NCBI GenBank assembly: GCA_016929775.1
Contig: JAFGIE010000178.1
Coordinates: forward strand, 1-30,660
Direction of reading: 5' to 3'
Origin: Anaerolineae bacterium
Lineage (GTDB): Bacteria > Chloroflexota > Anaerolineae > JAFGEY01
DNA length: 30,660 nt
Positions 7,850 through 15,051 of this stretch are shown here, piece by piece. The notes beneath the pieces are model-generated. The model saw only the letters and a list, made by a program, of their open reading frames with translations, was not told where the DNA came from and did not search any database. The stretch's first letter is position 1, and each line of letters starts with the position of its first letter. The translations under genes were made by a program, and so were the position numbers.

Positions 7850-8801
7850 CCGTTCTCTCCTCGCCAACCTTCGCCAAGGCGCTGAACGCTTCCTCCAATG
7901 AGGGTTCGACCATGCGCACCGAGGCCCTCGCGCCGCTCCGATCCAGCACGCCCACGACTTCCTTGAGCAGTGCAAAGCTGTCGTCACAGTAGAGGCGGAC
8001 CGCGCCTTCTGTCGTGGAGCGGGTTACGCCCGGCAGCTTTGACAGCCGCTCCACGATCGCAGCTCCATCCTGTATGGTGACCTCGACTGCCTCTTGCACG
8101 GTCGCCGAGCGGCGAAAGGCCAGCGGCGTGCCCACGAACTGGACGCAGCCCTGGTTGATGAACGCCATCCGATCGCAGATATCCTCTGCCTCGTCCATGT
8201 TGTGCGTGGTGAGGAGGATGGTCATCCTGTGTTGGCGCCCATAGTTGACTAGAAAGTCCCGGACGCGGTGTGCTGTTACTGGGTCCAGGCTCTTGGAGGG
8301 CTCGTCCATGAAGACGACCTTGGGGTGGTGCAGCAGCGCGCGCATGACGATCACAAGCTGCTTCTGTCCGCCCGACAGCGTGGAAAAGGGCTTGGCGAGC
8401 TGGTCCGTGAAGCCGATCGCTCCGGCAAACGCGTCGATCCGCTCCTGCGCATCGTGGATCGGCACGCCGTGCAGCGCATGCCCAAAGTAAAGCAGGTTCT
8501 CGCGCGCCGTCAGCCGAAAGTACGCCGAGCGTTCCGAGTCTTGCCCGGCGTAGCCGATGATCCGCCGCACTTGCTGCTCGTCCTGTGCGACGTCGTAGCC
8601 GCCCACCCAGGCGCGCCCGTGTGTGGCGCGCAGCAAGGTGGCGAGGATGCGCACGAGCGTCGTCTTGCCCGCGCCGTTCGGCCCCAGCAGGCCAAACAAC
8701 TCTCCCTCCTCGACCTGTAGGTCGACTGAGTCAAGTGCGCGCACTTGCCTTCCCGTGCGATACTCCTTGGCCAACGCGCTACACTGGATCGCAAGCGCCA
8801 T
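7842..8801 (-). CDS. ABC transporter ATP-binding protein (DrrA/CcmA-like)
   Basis: A 319-residue ATPase. Walker A is GPNGAGKTT (40-48), the Q loop is Q87, the signature is LSGGQ (142-146), Walker B is VVFMDEP (162-168) and the switch histidine is H200 (TTHNMDEA). The D-loop region reads PSKSLDP where most relatives have PTxGLDP. About 90 residues follow the ATPase core, as in drug-resistance type ATPases of the DrrA group. The ATG at 8801 has GGAGGGAG as ribosome site and gives a normal N-terminus. It lies 11 bases after the membrane peptidase gene and overlaps the permease by 8 bases, so all three form one operon. Confidence 0.93.
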   Translation of the reverse strand: MALAIQCSALAKEYRTGRQVRALDSVDLQVEEGELFGLLGPNGAGKTTLVRILATLLRATHGRAWVGGYDVAQDEQQVRRIIGYAGQDSERSAYFRLTARENLLYFGHALHGVPIHDAQERIDAFAGAIGFTDQLAKPFSTLSGGQKQLVIVMRALLHHPKVVFMDEPSKSLDPVTAHRVRDFLVNYGRQHRMTILLTTHNMDEAEDICDRMAFINQGCVQFVGTPLAFRRSATVQEAVEVTIQDGAAIVERLSKLPGVTRSTTEGAVRLYCDDSFALLKEVVGVLDRSGARASVRMVEPSLEEAFSALAKVGEERTDG

Positions 8802-8812
8802 ATCTCCCTCCA

Positions 8813-9835
8813 CTACGCATCTTCTCTGATCCAGTCGTTCCGGATCAGGTACCCGTTCGTGACCTCCATCCAGAAGAGCCACCGCTTCCGCTGCAGGGAG
8901 CGAAAGCGAAAGGGCACCGCTGTCCCCGACGCGCTCTGCACGTGCATGTGCAGGTGTGGGGCCTCGCTGTTTCCCGAGTTGCCCACCCGCCCGATCAGGG
9001 CGCCGGAGGTCACGTGCGCGCCCTCGTCGACCGCCACGCTGCCCGCCGCGAGGTGGGCTAGGACGACCTGCTTGTCGTTCCCGATGTCGATGACCACGTG
9101 GTTTCCGCCAGGATTGGCGACGTCCCCGTCACCAATGGGACGGCAGGGAAAGCCATCCACGACCTCGACGATCTGCCCATCGGCTGGGGCATAGACGGGC
9201 TCGCCATAGCCGTACCAGTTGTTCACGACCCGGTCGCTCCCGTTCACGAATCGGCCATCCGGACCGAGCTTGAGGATGTCGATGGCGTAGGGGTGAGTCG
9301 TGTGAATGTTCGTGATCTGGCTCGCGCCCGCGTGCCCGGCCAACCACGTGCCTCGAACGGGCGCGTTCAGCAGCACGCACGCCTCCGTCGGCGGGTAGGG
9401 CAACGATCTTGCGATCAGCCACGAGAGCGATGCGGCGATCGGTAGGCTCAGCGAGACCGTACCCCAGAAGGCCAGCTGCCTGAACCACGGACCATGCAGC
9501 AACTGCTCGCCGATCGAGAAGCACAGGCACGCTTCCAGGAGCGCCCAGGCGCAGAGTGTGACGTAGAACAGCGCCTTGGCATATGGTCTGACGACCGTGG
9601 TGTAGAGGATGACAACCGATAGTGCATAGATGACCCCCAGTGCCAGGAGCGGGACCGACAGGGCCAGGGCGAGCTTGCTGACTCGATAGGCGATCGGAAC
9701 GCGCGGGTCCCAGACCGACATCCTCTCCGCACGCCCCGCCAGGGCGCCGTGGATGTGCCACCCCATCGCCGCCAGCAGTGCCGCAGAGAGTACCAAGTAG
9801 AGTGCAGTGAGCCCGACTTCAGCTTTTTTGAACAT
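8813..9835 (-). CDS. Membrane-anchored LytM (M23) metallopeptidase
   Basis: A 340-residue protein with an N-terminal membrane part of about four helices (near 8-28, 53-80, 86-108 and 122-143) followed by an extracytoplasmic M23 domain (about 175-305). The zinc site looks complete: H181 and D186 (HPYAID) and H296 in PHLHMHV. The catalytic histidines H261 (LAHL) and H294 are also present. It should cleave peptide cross-links in peptidoglycan, or be a tethered regulator of such cleavage. The ATG at 9835 follows GAGGAGG; longer in-frame starts lack a ribosome site. It is the first gene of the exporter operon. M23 proteins with a four-helix N-terminus are uncommon, so the membrane part may do more than anchor. 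Confidence 0.87.
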   Translation of the reverse strand: MFKKAEVGLTALYLVLSAALLAAMGWHIHGALAGRAERMSVWDPRVPIAYRVSKLALALSVPLLALGVIYALSVVILYTTVVRPYAKALFYVTLCAWALLEACLCFSIGEQLLHGPWFRQLAFWGTVSLSLPIAASLSWLIARSLPYPPTEACVLLNAPVRGTWLAGHAGASQITNIHTTHPYAIDILKLGPDGRFVNGSDRVVNNWYGYGEPVYAPADGQIVEVVDGFPCRPIGDGDVANPGGNHVVIDIGNDKQVVLAHLAAGSVAVDEGAHVTSGALIGRVGNSGNSEAPHLHMHVQSASGTAVPFRFRSLQRKRWLFWMEVTNGYLIRNDWIREDA

Positions 9836-9864
9836 AGCTACCTCCTCACTCGTGATCTGAGCCC

Positions 9865-9895
9865 ATGATATGCCGTTGCTGTCACGCCAGCGTGA
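9865..9895 (-). promoter_or_regulatory. Probable promoter with 14-bp palindrome at the -35 position
   Basis: Upstream of the peptidase-exporter operon a -10-like TATCAT lies at 9865-9870 (minus strand), but no good -35 hexamer sits 17 bases away. In its place is the perfect palindrome TCACGCCAGCGTGA (9882-9895). Related GTGAT and GTCAC half-sites occur at about 9852-9856 and 9903-9907. The arrangement fits a regulated promoter whose operator covers the -35 region. The binding protein is not identified. Confidence 0.45.
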
Positions 9896-9996
9896 TGGGA
9901 CGGTCACAGAATGGTCAAATCGCGGCTGAATGGCGCCGACCTGCTCCTGGACACTCTGGCAATGCGGACGGGGGATAGGGTCGCGTCCGGAACGGG

Positions 9997-10592
9997 ATGG
10001 GTGCACATCTCGGGGGAATGTCGTTGATCCCCAGGATGGATTTTGTCAAGATCCAGTACGAGTCCCCCTTCCCGCACCTTCCCGAGATCCGGTCTCCCGA
10101 CGATTGGGCGGCGATGCCGTGCTATGGGCGCGCGTTCTACCAAGATCAGCTGGACGTCGTCGCGGGCCTGGTGGAGGCGGTACGGGGCGAAGCGCTGGTG
10201 ATCCAAACCCTCTACTCGCCCTTTATGAGCGCCGGGCATACGACCAGCGATCGGACGATCACCGAGCACCTCCAGCTCGCCCCGGAAAAGGTCGACAGAG
10301 GGCTGAACACGATAACTACCTCGGTCACGTGGTCAGCTGTCCCCTGCGCGTGGGTTCGCGCACCTTCACCCCGCGCGAGGCGGCAGACTTGTTCGGCAGG
10401 CCCTACATGGGTGGGCTGGACCGGCGTGGCGTCCTGGTCACCGGCAGTGAAGCGGAGATCCGGACGGCGGTGCGCGACGTGCTCGCCGAGGCTCCGGAAC
10501 GCTTCATCCTCGGCGCGGACTGCACGCTGCCCGGCGACATCGACCGGGACCGGATCCGGATCGCGATCGAGACAGCGCACGCCTACCGCTAG
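9997..10592 (+). pseudogene. Decayed uroporphyrinogen decarboxylase (URO-D) family gene
   Basis: Two parts of a URO-D-like protein lie in different frames. The N-terminal part, frame of 9997 and up to about 10310, reads RMDFVKIQYESPFPH, then LYSPFMSAGHTTSD and KVDRGLNTIT, as in the relatives related to corrinoid methyltransferases. The C-terminal part, two bases out of frame, has VVSCPLRVG, FGRPYMGGLDRRGV, FILGADCTLPGDID and ends IAIETAHAYR. The middle of the barrel, which in intact members lies between these blocks, is missing. Together they make about 195 residues against the usual 340. The first 40 or so residues before the DFVK motif are also lacking. A large internal deletion with a frame change is the simplest reading. 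No convincing start or ribosome site remains. Confidence 0.78.
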
Positions 10593-10662
10593 CCGCACGT
10601 CGATCGGACAGCCAAAATGCCCGCGTTCTTGCACGATTTCTAGCCCTTCTGTTACCTAGACG

Positions 10663-10671
10663 TGGTATAAT
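10663..10671 (+). promoter_or_regulatory. Extended -10 promoter of the dihaem peroxidase gene
   Basis: TGGTATAAT matches the extended -10 form (TG, one base, perfect TATAAT at 10666-10671). No clear -35 hexamer lies 16-18 bases upstream, as is usual for extended -10 promoters. The leader to the ATG at 10769 is about 90 bases. Confidence 0.6.
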
Positions 10672-10768
10672 GGGTCAAGAGGGACGCCCTAGTCCCTAGA
10701 CTGAGCGCGATCGGCGAGCCCACCCGTCGACCGTCGCGTCCTGTTACCGCATATGAGGGAGGCACGAG

Positions 10769-12040
10769 ATGACCAGACGCAAGAGAGGCATGATCGCAGC
10801 GGCAGCGTGCGTGGCGGTCTTGGCGGTGATCATATCCACGAATTATGTCGCCGCGCAGGAGGGAACAGACCTCGAGCCGATCGAGGCGTTGGGCGAGTTC
10901 CTGTACTTTGACGAGAACCTATCGGAACCTGCGGGGCAGTCGTGCGCCAGTTGCCACCATCCCGATTTCGGGTTCGTCGATCCCGACGCCGATCTGCCAG
11001 TGTCGGAGGGCGTGATCCCGGGGTTGTTCGGCACCCGCAACTCGCCGAGTGCAGCCTATGCGATGTACAGTCCCATCCTTCACTTTGACGCCGTCGAAGG
11101 GCTGTGGATCGGCGGTCAGTTCTGGGATGGGCGCGCCACGGGCGAGGAGCTGGGCGATCCATTGGCGGATCAGGCACTGGGGCCCTTCCTGAACCCGGTC
11201 GAGATGGCGAACACGAGCGAGGCACAGGTGATCGCCGATGTCGCCGCCTCCGACTATGCTGACCTGTTCGAGCAAGTTTGGGGCGAGGGCAGCCTGGAAG
11301 ACATCGAGGGTGCGTACGATCATGTCGCACTGTCGATCGCGGCGTTCGAGCGTACTGCCCTCTTTGCGCCCTTTACGTCCAAGTATGACGCCTACCTGCA
11401 GCTCTGCCTGGGCATGGGCGGCGGCATGGACGATTGCGCCAAGGGCGTCGGCAAAGTCGCGCGGAAGGCGGGCCACAAGGTCTTTTCGGCGGAAGAGTGG
11501 AAGGGACTTCAGCTCTTTATGGGCGAGAACAACAACGACGGCATCCTGGACAAGGGGGAGGGAGCCATGTGCTCCGCCTGCCACGTGGCGGACTGGACCG
11601 AAGACCCCGGGAACGTCGTTGTCCCGTCTTGGGCGCCGGTAGGCCGGGTCCCGCCCATGTTCACCGACTTCACCTTTGACAACCTGGGCGTGCCCAGGAA
11701 CGCCGAGTACCCGCTGGAATCTGCTCCGCTGGACCTCGGGCTGGGCACCATCGTGGGCGACCCGGCGGAGAACGGCAAGTTCAAGGTCATGACCCTGCGT
11801 AACATCGACCTCACGGCGCCCTATGCGCACAATGGCGGGTTCGAGACGCTGAAAGAGATCACGCATTTCTACAACACGCGCGACGTCCCTGGCGCGCTGC
11901 CCAAGGGGCAGGATTGGCCGATGCCCGAGGTCCCAGAGACGATCAACGTGGACGAGCTGGGCAACCTGGGCCTGAGGGACAAGGACGAGGACGCGCTCGT
12001 TGAGTTCATGAAGACCCTGTCGGACGGGTACCGTCCCTAG
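10769..12040 (+). CDS. Secreted dihaem cytochrome c peroxidase-like protein (CcpA/MauG family)
   Basis: A 423-residue exported protein. Residues 1-30 form a signal peptide (RRKRG, then a hydrophobic stretch, cut near VAAQ). Two haem c sites are present: CASCH (59-63) and CSACH (268-272). Other family signatures are FWDGRA (119-124), TSKYDAYL (203-210), VMTLRNIDLTAPYAHNGGF (340-358) and ITHFYNTRD (364-372). It would reduce peroxide, or oxidise a partner, outside the membrane using electrons from a small cytochrome or quinol chain. An insertion of about 30 residues after KYDAYL carries two extra cysteines (C213, C223) and is unlike the short loop usual there. Its ATG follows GAGGGAGGC. It seems to be a single-gene unit, with a hairpin 35 bases after the stop. 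Confidence 0.92.
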   Translation: MTRRKRGMIAAAACVAVLAVIISTNYVAAQEGTDLEPIEALGEFLYFDENLSEPAGQSCASCHHPDFGFVDPDADLPVSEGVIPGLFGTRNSPSAAYAMYSPILHFDAVEGLWIGGQFWDGRATGEELGDPLADQALGPFLNPVEMANTSEAQVIADVAASDYADLFEQVWGEGSLEDIEGAYDHVALSIAAFERTALFAPFTSKYDAYLQLCLGMGGGMDDCAKGVGKVARKAGHKVFSAEEWKGLQLFMGENNNDGILDKGEGAMCSACHVADWTEDPGNVVVPSWAPVGRVPPMFTDFTFDNLGVPRNAEYPLESAPLDLGLGTIVGDPAENGKFKVMTLRNIDLTAPYAHNGGFETLKEITHFYNTRDVPGALPKGQDWPMPEVPETINVDELGNLGLRDKDEDALVEFMKTLSDGYRP

Positions 12041-12075
12041 TCCCCGCACGCCCCGTCACGTTTACAGATCTACAG

Positions 12076-12110
12076 CCGCCCCTGGTCGGGAAACGCCCGA
12101 CCAGGGGCGG
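12076..12110. terminator. Long perfect hairpin, probable terminator
   Basis: A 15-bp perfect stem (CCGCCCCTGGTCGGG at 12076-12090 and its complement at 12096-12110) closes on the loop AAACG. It lies 35 bases after the peroxidase stop, between that gene and the convergent transposase. Neither side has a T-run, so it is not a classical intrinsic terminator, but its position suggests it marks the end of the transcript. The remaining intergenic bases up to 12262 hold nothing I recognise. Confidence 0.6.
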
Positions 12111-12262
12111 GGTGCGTGTGGCGTGGAATGCGCGTGGTTTGATGCACGCATAGGCTGCCGCCGGCGGTACGTCATTGCTGGACGGATCGCAGTTGGTCCT
12201 TGACCACGATCGGGCTTGGTGGAGCGAGGCGTGCCCGATCGGGGGTTTCGCAACGGGTCTCG

Positions 12263-12808
12263 TCAGCAAGGGGCGCGATAGTACCGGTCCTCGACCCAGC
12301 GCAGGGGATTCGTGGCGACATATGCCCGGATCCGCGCGAGGTCAGCGTCATCGCGGACGACGTGTTCGTAATAGTTGCGCTGCCAGAAAGGCGTGCCCGG
12401 TGTGTTACGCAAGCGGTTGATCGCTGCCGTCGAGGTCGTCTTGAAGGCGCCGATCAGGCGCCCGAGGGGTTTGTGCTTTGCCGCCACATCGGTGGCATAC
12501 GGCTTATCCTGATCGGAGAGCGCAGCGGTCTGGGGGGCACCATCGAGAACGAGTATGCCGTGCAGGTGATTCGGCATGATCACCCAGGCGTCTAGCGATA
12601 CGTACGGGTGGTGCTCCTCAAGCCATAGCCACGATGCGGCAGCGATCTCGCCGAGCGCAGAGAGCTCCATCACACCGGCACCCACGCGTCCTAGAACACA
12701 GGCATGATCGCGCACACAGATGGTGACGAAATACGCGCCCGCGCGTGCATAGTCGTATTCCCGTAGTCGGATCGATCGCCGGTGGTGCAGGTTGGGATCG
12801 TACGGCAT
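12263..12808 (-). CDS. REP-associated tyrosine transposase (RAYT, IS200-like Y1 family)
   Basis: A 181-residue Y1 transposase that nicks and joins single-stranded DNA at hairpin ends. The core opens with IRLREYDYARAGAYFVTICV. The HUH motif is MPNHLHGI (78-85, H81 and H83) and the catalytic tyrosine is Y146 or Y147 in WQRNYYEHVVR. The protein ends with the usual IRAYVATNPLRW. The start at 12808 gives the normal family N-terminus (MPYDPNLHHRR); the ribosome site is weak (AAAGGATGGG). Just upstream lies an array of REP-like palindromes (12861-12971), the expected substrate. RAYTs are normally single-copy domesticated genes and not self-mobile elements, so this is not called an insertion sequence. 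Confidence 0.9.
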   Translation of the reverse strand: MPYDPNLHHRRSIRLREYDYARAGAYFVTICVRDHACVLGRVGAGVMELSALGEIAAASWLWLEEHHPYVSLDAWVIMPNHLHGILVLDGAPQTAALSDQDKPYATDVAAKHKPLGRLIGAFKTTSTAAINRLRNTPGTPFWQRNYYEHVVRDDADLARIRAYVATNPLRWVEDRYYRAPC

Positions 12809-12860
12809 GGTGACCCATCCTTTCGCGAACGGCGCGCGAACTGCCGCGTTGGGTACGGGC

Positions 12861-12971
12861 GTAGGGGCGGTTCGCGACGACGATGCCGGTCGCGATGCGG
12901 GCATGGGGGCGGTTCGCGGAGACGATGCCGGTCGCGGTGCGGGCGTGGGGCGGTACGCGAACCGCCCCTAC
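12861..12971. repeat. REP-like array next to the RAYT gene
   Basis: A perfect 16-bp inverted repeat, GTAGGGGCGGTTCGCG (12861-12876) and its complement (12956-12971), bounds two tandem units of about 42 bases (12864-12905 and 12906-12946). Each unit contains GGGGCGGTTCGCG and GACGATGCCGGTCGCG and differs from the other at a few sites. A third unit begins at 12947 and runs into the right arm. The array lies 52 bases upstream of the transposase start, and its right end overlaps the 3' end of the convergent lipoprotein gene. Only two to three units are present and there are no spacers, so it is not CRISPR. Confidence 0.8.
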
Positions 12972-14881
12972 GGCCCTGCGGATGGATCGAGGGCAGCCAT
13001 CCCGGTCCCGCCGATGTGAAGCAGGATCCGCCCCCCGCCCGCGTCCATGGCCCACGTGTGGGCTGGTTTGGGACTGCGGCTCCCGCCGACGAGGACACGC
13101 ACCAACGCGGCACGCTCGACGTCGATCCAGTGGAGCGTCACTGCGCTCGAGGCGTTGCTGTAGGCCTCCGTCAGGAGGTAAGCCTCACCGCCCACGATCA
13201 GCAGCTGCCGCTGCCCGCGCCGCTCGTTGGGCAGGGCGCGCCGCCAGCGCAGCGCACCCGCAGGAGAGAGGAGCGAGAGGCTAACCCCGTGCGCGTCCTC
13301 GTGCACGACCAGGACGTCGCCCCCGGGCAGCGCCACGATCTCGGCGTATGCTGGGAAGACGCCAGGCAGCGGGTAGACCAGCTTTGTGGTGCGCCGTGCC
13401 AGGTCGAGGCGGCGGATGCCCTGCTCGTCATACGAGAACACGTGCCCATCGGGCGCCGTGACCGCCAGCCGACCGCCTGCCGTGCTCCCCCACGGCGTCG
13501 CCCCTGCTGCGGTCACCGTCCAGATCTCGCCGGCGCCATCCGTGACCACGAGCTGATCGTCCACGAGCGCCCAGTCGTATGACCACAGCGCAGCCTCGCG
13601 CTTCCACCGCACGATCCCCACCGCAGAGATGCCGGTCATCCAGCGCTGGGATAGGACCACGACCCCGCCACCGGGCAGGGGCAGGAGATCGGGATAGATC
13701 GCCCCGTCGATCTCGATCTCCCAGAGCGCATCGGGAAGCGAAAAGCCGGCCGTTGGCGAAGCCTCGCCCACAGGCGGGGGCAGGGGAAAGACCTCCAGAT
13801 CGCCCAGCACGCCGATCACGTAGAGCAGCGGCGCCTTGGGGTGGATCAGCGCCCGGTGTGTGCGCGCCACGCCCTCTTGCTCCCAACGCACGGCGCCAGC
13901 CGAAAGAGAGACTGCAGTGAGGTGGTTGTCCTCGATCGCGAGGAATGTGTCCGGATCGACCATGCCGACCCGCTCGATCTCGTCGAGCGCAAGGGGGCGT
14001 GTCCAGAGCACGCCCGGCGACGCCGAGAGACGTTGGGCCCAGATCGTCCGCGAAGGCGGGTACCAACCGCTGAGAGCCGGATCGTCGCCTGTGTACCCGC
14101 GCCCCGGCGCCGCTGGGGTGTGGTTGCGGATCTCAAAGTGCAGGTGGGGCGAGGTGCGCGGTTTGCCGATCGCGCCGACCTGCTGTCCGCGCGTCACGCA
14201 CGCCCCGACGGACAGGGCGACGCTCGATGGGTCGAGGTGCCCATAGAAGGACAAGACCTGCGAGCCGTCGGAGAAGGTGTGGCGGACGATCACGACGCCC
14301 AGATCGGCGCCCCACCCGAGGGGTTGCGCATAGGTGACCATCCCGTGCCCGATGCTGTACACCGGCGTGCCCAGGCTCTCGCTGCGCCGCGCGGGGCGCC
14401 AGTCCTCGCCCGCGTGGTACAGCCCATACCGGGAGCGGAATGCGCCAAAGTCCTGCCCCCCAGACGCCGCCAGCGCGTCGGGCGGATCGAGCGGAAAGTC
14501 CAAGACGTCGACCACGCCGCACGGCGCGCCGGGCTGGGGCACGGGATCGCCTACCAGGCCCGCGAGCGGGTCGCCCGAGATCGCTGCCGGCAGTGCGGTG
14601 GGGGTTGGCGTCGGGGTACGGGTCGGCGTTGGCGTCGCCGTCGGGGTCGGAGTGGCGGTCGGCGTCGGCGTATAGGTCCAGGTGGGCGCAGCGATCGGCG
14701 TGTGCGTGGCGGTCGGCGTGCCCGTGGGCGGCAGGGCAGAGTGGGTCGCGGTTGGCGTCACGGGCGGCAGGGACTGGCAGCTCGCAAGCGCGAGCGCGGC
14801 GGCAAGCACGGCGGCGGCGATCGCGCCGGCAACGCGTCCAAGTCCCCAGCTCTGCGATCCTCGGGTGTTCGAGTGGCGCAT
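12968..14881 (-). CDS. Lipoprotein with LytM (M23) peptidase and PQQ-like beta-propeller
   Basis: A 637-residue surface lipoprotein. Residues 1-35 are a lipoprotein signal with lipobox LASC (C35 lipidated). Residues 40-97 are a Thr-Pro-rich spacer. The LytM domain (about 115-260) has zinc ligands H156 and D160 (HAGED) and H248, and catalytic H215 (YGHL) and H246 (SPHLHFEI). From about 285 to the end come repeated short blades with W-rich turns (VRWEQEG, VRWKREA, LRWRRAL), typical of a PQQ-like propeller. A peptidoglycan peptidase fused to a propeller is unusual; the propeller may bind glycan or a protein. The start at 14881 has AAGGCAGG before it. The upstream in-frame ATG at 14905 lies almost on the predicted transcription start. 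The stop codon lies inside a REP repeat, so the original C-terminus may have been longer. Confidence 0.85.
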   Translation of the reverse strand: MRHSNTRGSQSWGLGRVAGAIAAAVLAAALALASCQSLPPVTPTATHSALPPTGTPTATHTPIAAPTWTYTPTPTATPTPTATPTPTRTPTPTPTALPAAISGDPLAGLVGDPVPQPGAPCGVVDVLDFPLDPPDALAASGGQDFGAFRSRYGLYHAGEDWRPARRSESLGTPVYSIGHGMVTYAQPLGWGADLGVVIVRHTFSDGSQVLSFYGHLDPSSVALSVGACVTRGQQVGAIGKPRTSPHLHFEIRNHTPAAPGRGYTGDDPALSGWYPPSRTIWAQRLSASPGVLWTRPLALDEIERVGMVDPDTFLAIEDNHLTAVSLSAGAVRWEQEGVARTHRALIHPKAPLLYVIGVLGDLEVFPLPPPVGEASPTAGFSLPDALWEIEIDGAIYPDLLPLPGGGVVVLSQRWMTGISAVGIVRWKREAALWSYDWALVDDQLVVTDGAGEIWTVTAAGATPWGSTAGGRLAVTAPDGHVFSYDEQGIRRLDLARRTTKLVYPLPGVFPAYAEIVALPGGDVLVVHEDAHGVSLSLLSPAGALRWRRALPNERRGQRQLLIVGGEAYLLTEAYSNASSAVTLHWIDVERAALVRVLVGGSRSPKPAHTWAMDAGGGRILLHIGGTGMAALDPSAGP

Positions 14882-14913
14882 CCCTGCCTTGAGTGTGTGG
14901 TGCATGGGCGCGA

Positions 14914-14942
14914 ATGGTAGCACCAAAGCGTGGAAGAGGCAA
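14914..14942 (-). promoter_or_regulatory. Promoter of the LytM-propeller lipoprotein
   Basis: On the minus strand TTGCCT (14937-14942) and TACCAT (14914-14919) are 17 bases apart. The predicted start near 14907 leaves a leader of about 26 bases to the ATG at 14881. It runs divergently from the dimethylarginine hydrolase promoter. Confidence 0.45.
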
Positions 14943-14956
14943 GCGAGCAATGGGGC

Positions 14957-14985
14957 TTGCGGGGCGAGCCCACCTCGGGTATACT
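14957..14985 (+). promoter_or_regulatory. Promoter of the dimethylarginine hydrolase gene
   Basis: TTGCGG (14957-14962) and TATACT (14980-14985) are 17 bases apart. Transcription would begin near 14992, about 60 bases before the TTG start. Confidence 0.7.
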
Positions 14986-15051
14986 GCGTGGACGCACGTA
15001 CACGCTGCCCGCACATCGACCGTCTCCTGGGGATGAAGGAAAGGATCGCCC

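Noticed and set aside
12263..12808. Complete IS200/IS605 insertion sequence
   Set aside because: The protein is of the RAYT branch, there is no TnpB gene, and the hairpins lie only on the upstream side as a REP array and not as paired element ends.
12861..12971. CRISPR array
   Set aside because: Only two to three units, no unique spacers between them, a bounding inverted repeat and an adjacent RAYT gene; it is a REP-type array.
14590..14760. DNA microsatellite
   Set aside because: The hexamer-like GGGGTC/GGCGTC pattern is the coding sequence of the Thr-Pro stalk of the lipoprotein. The same applies to 30140-30300 in the C39-like protein.
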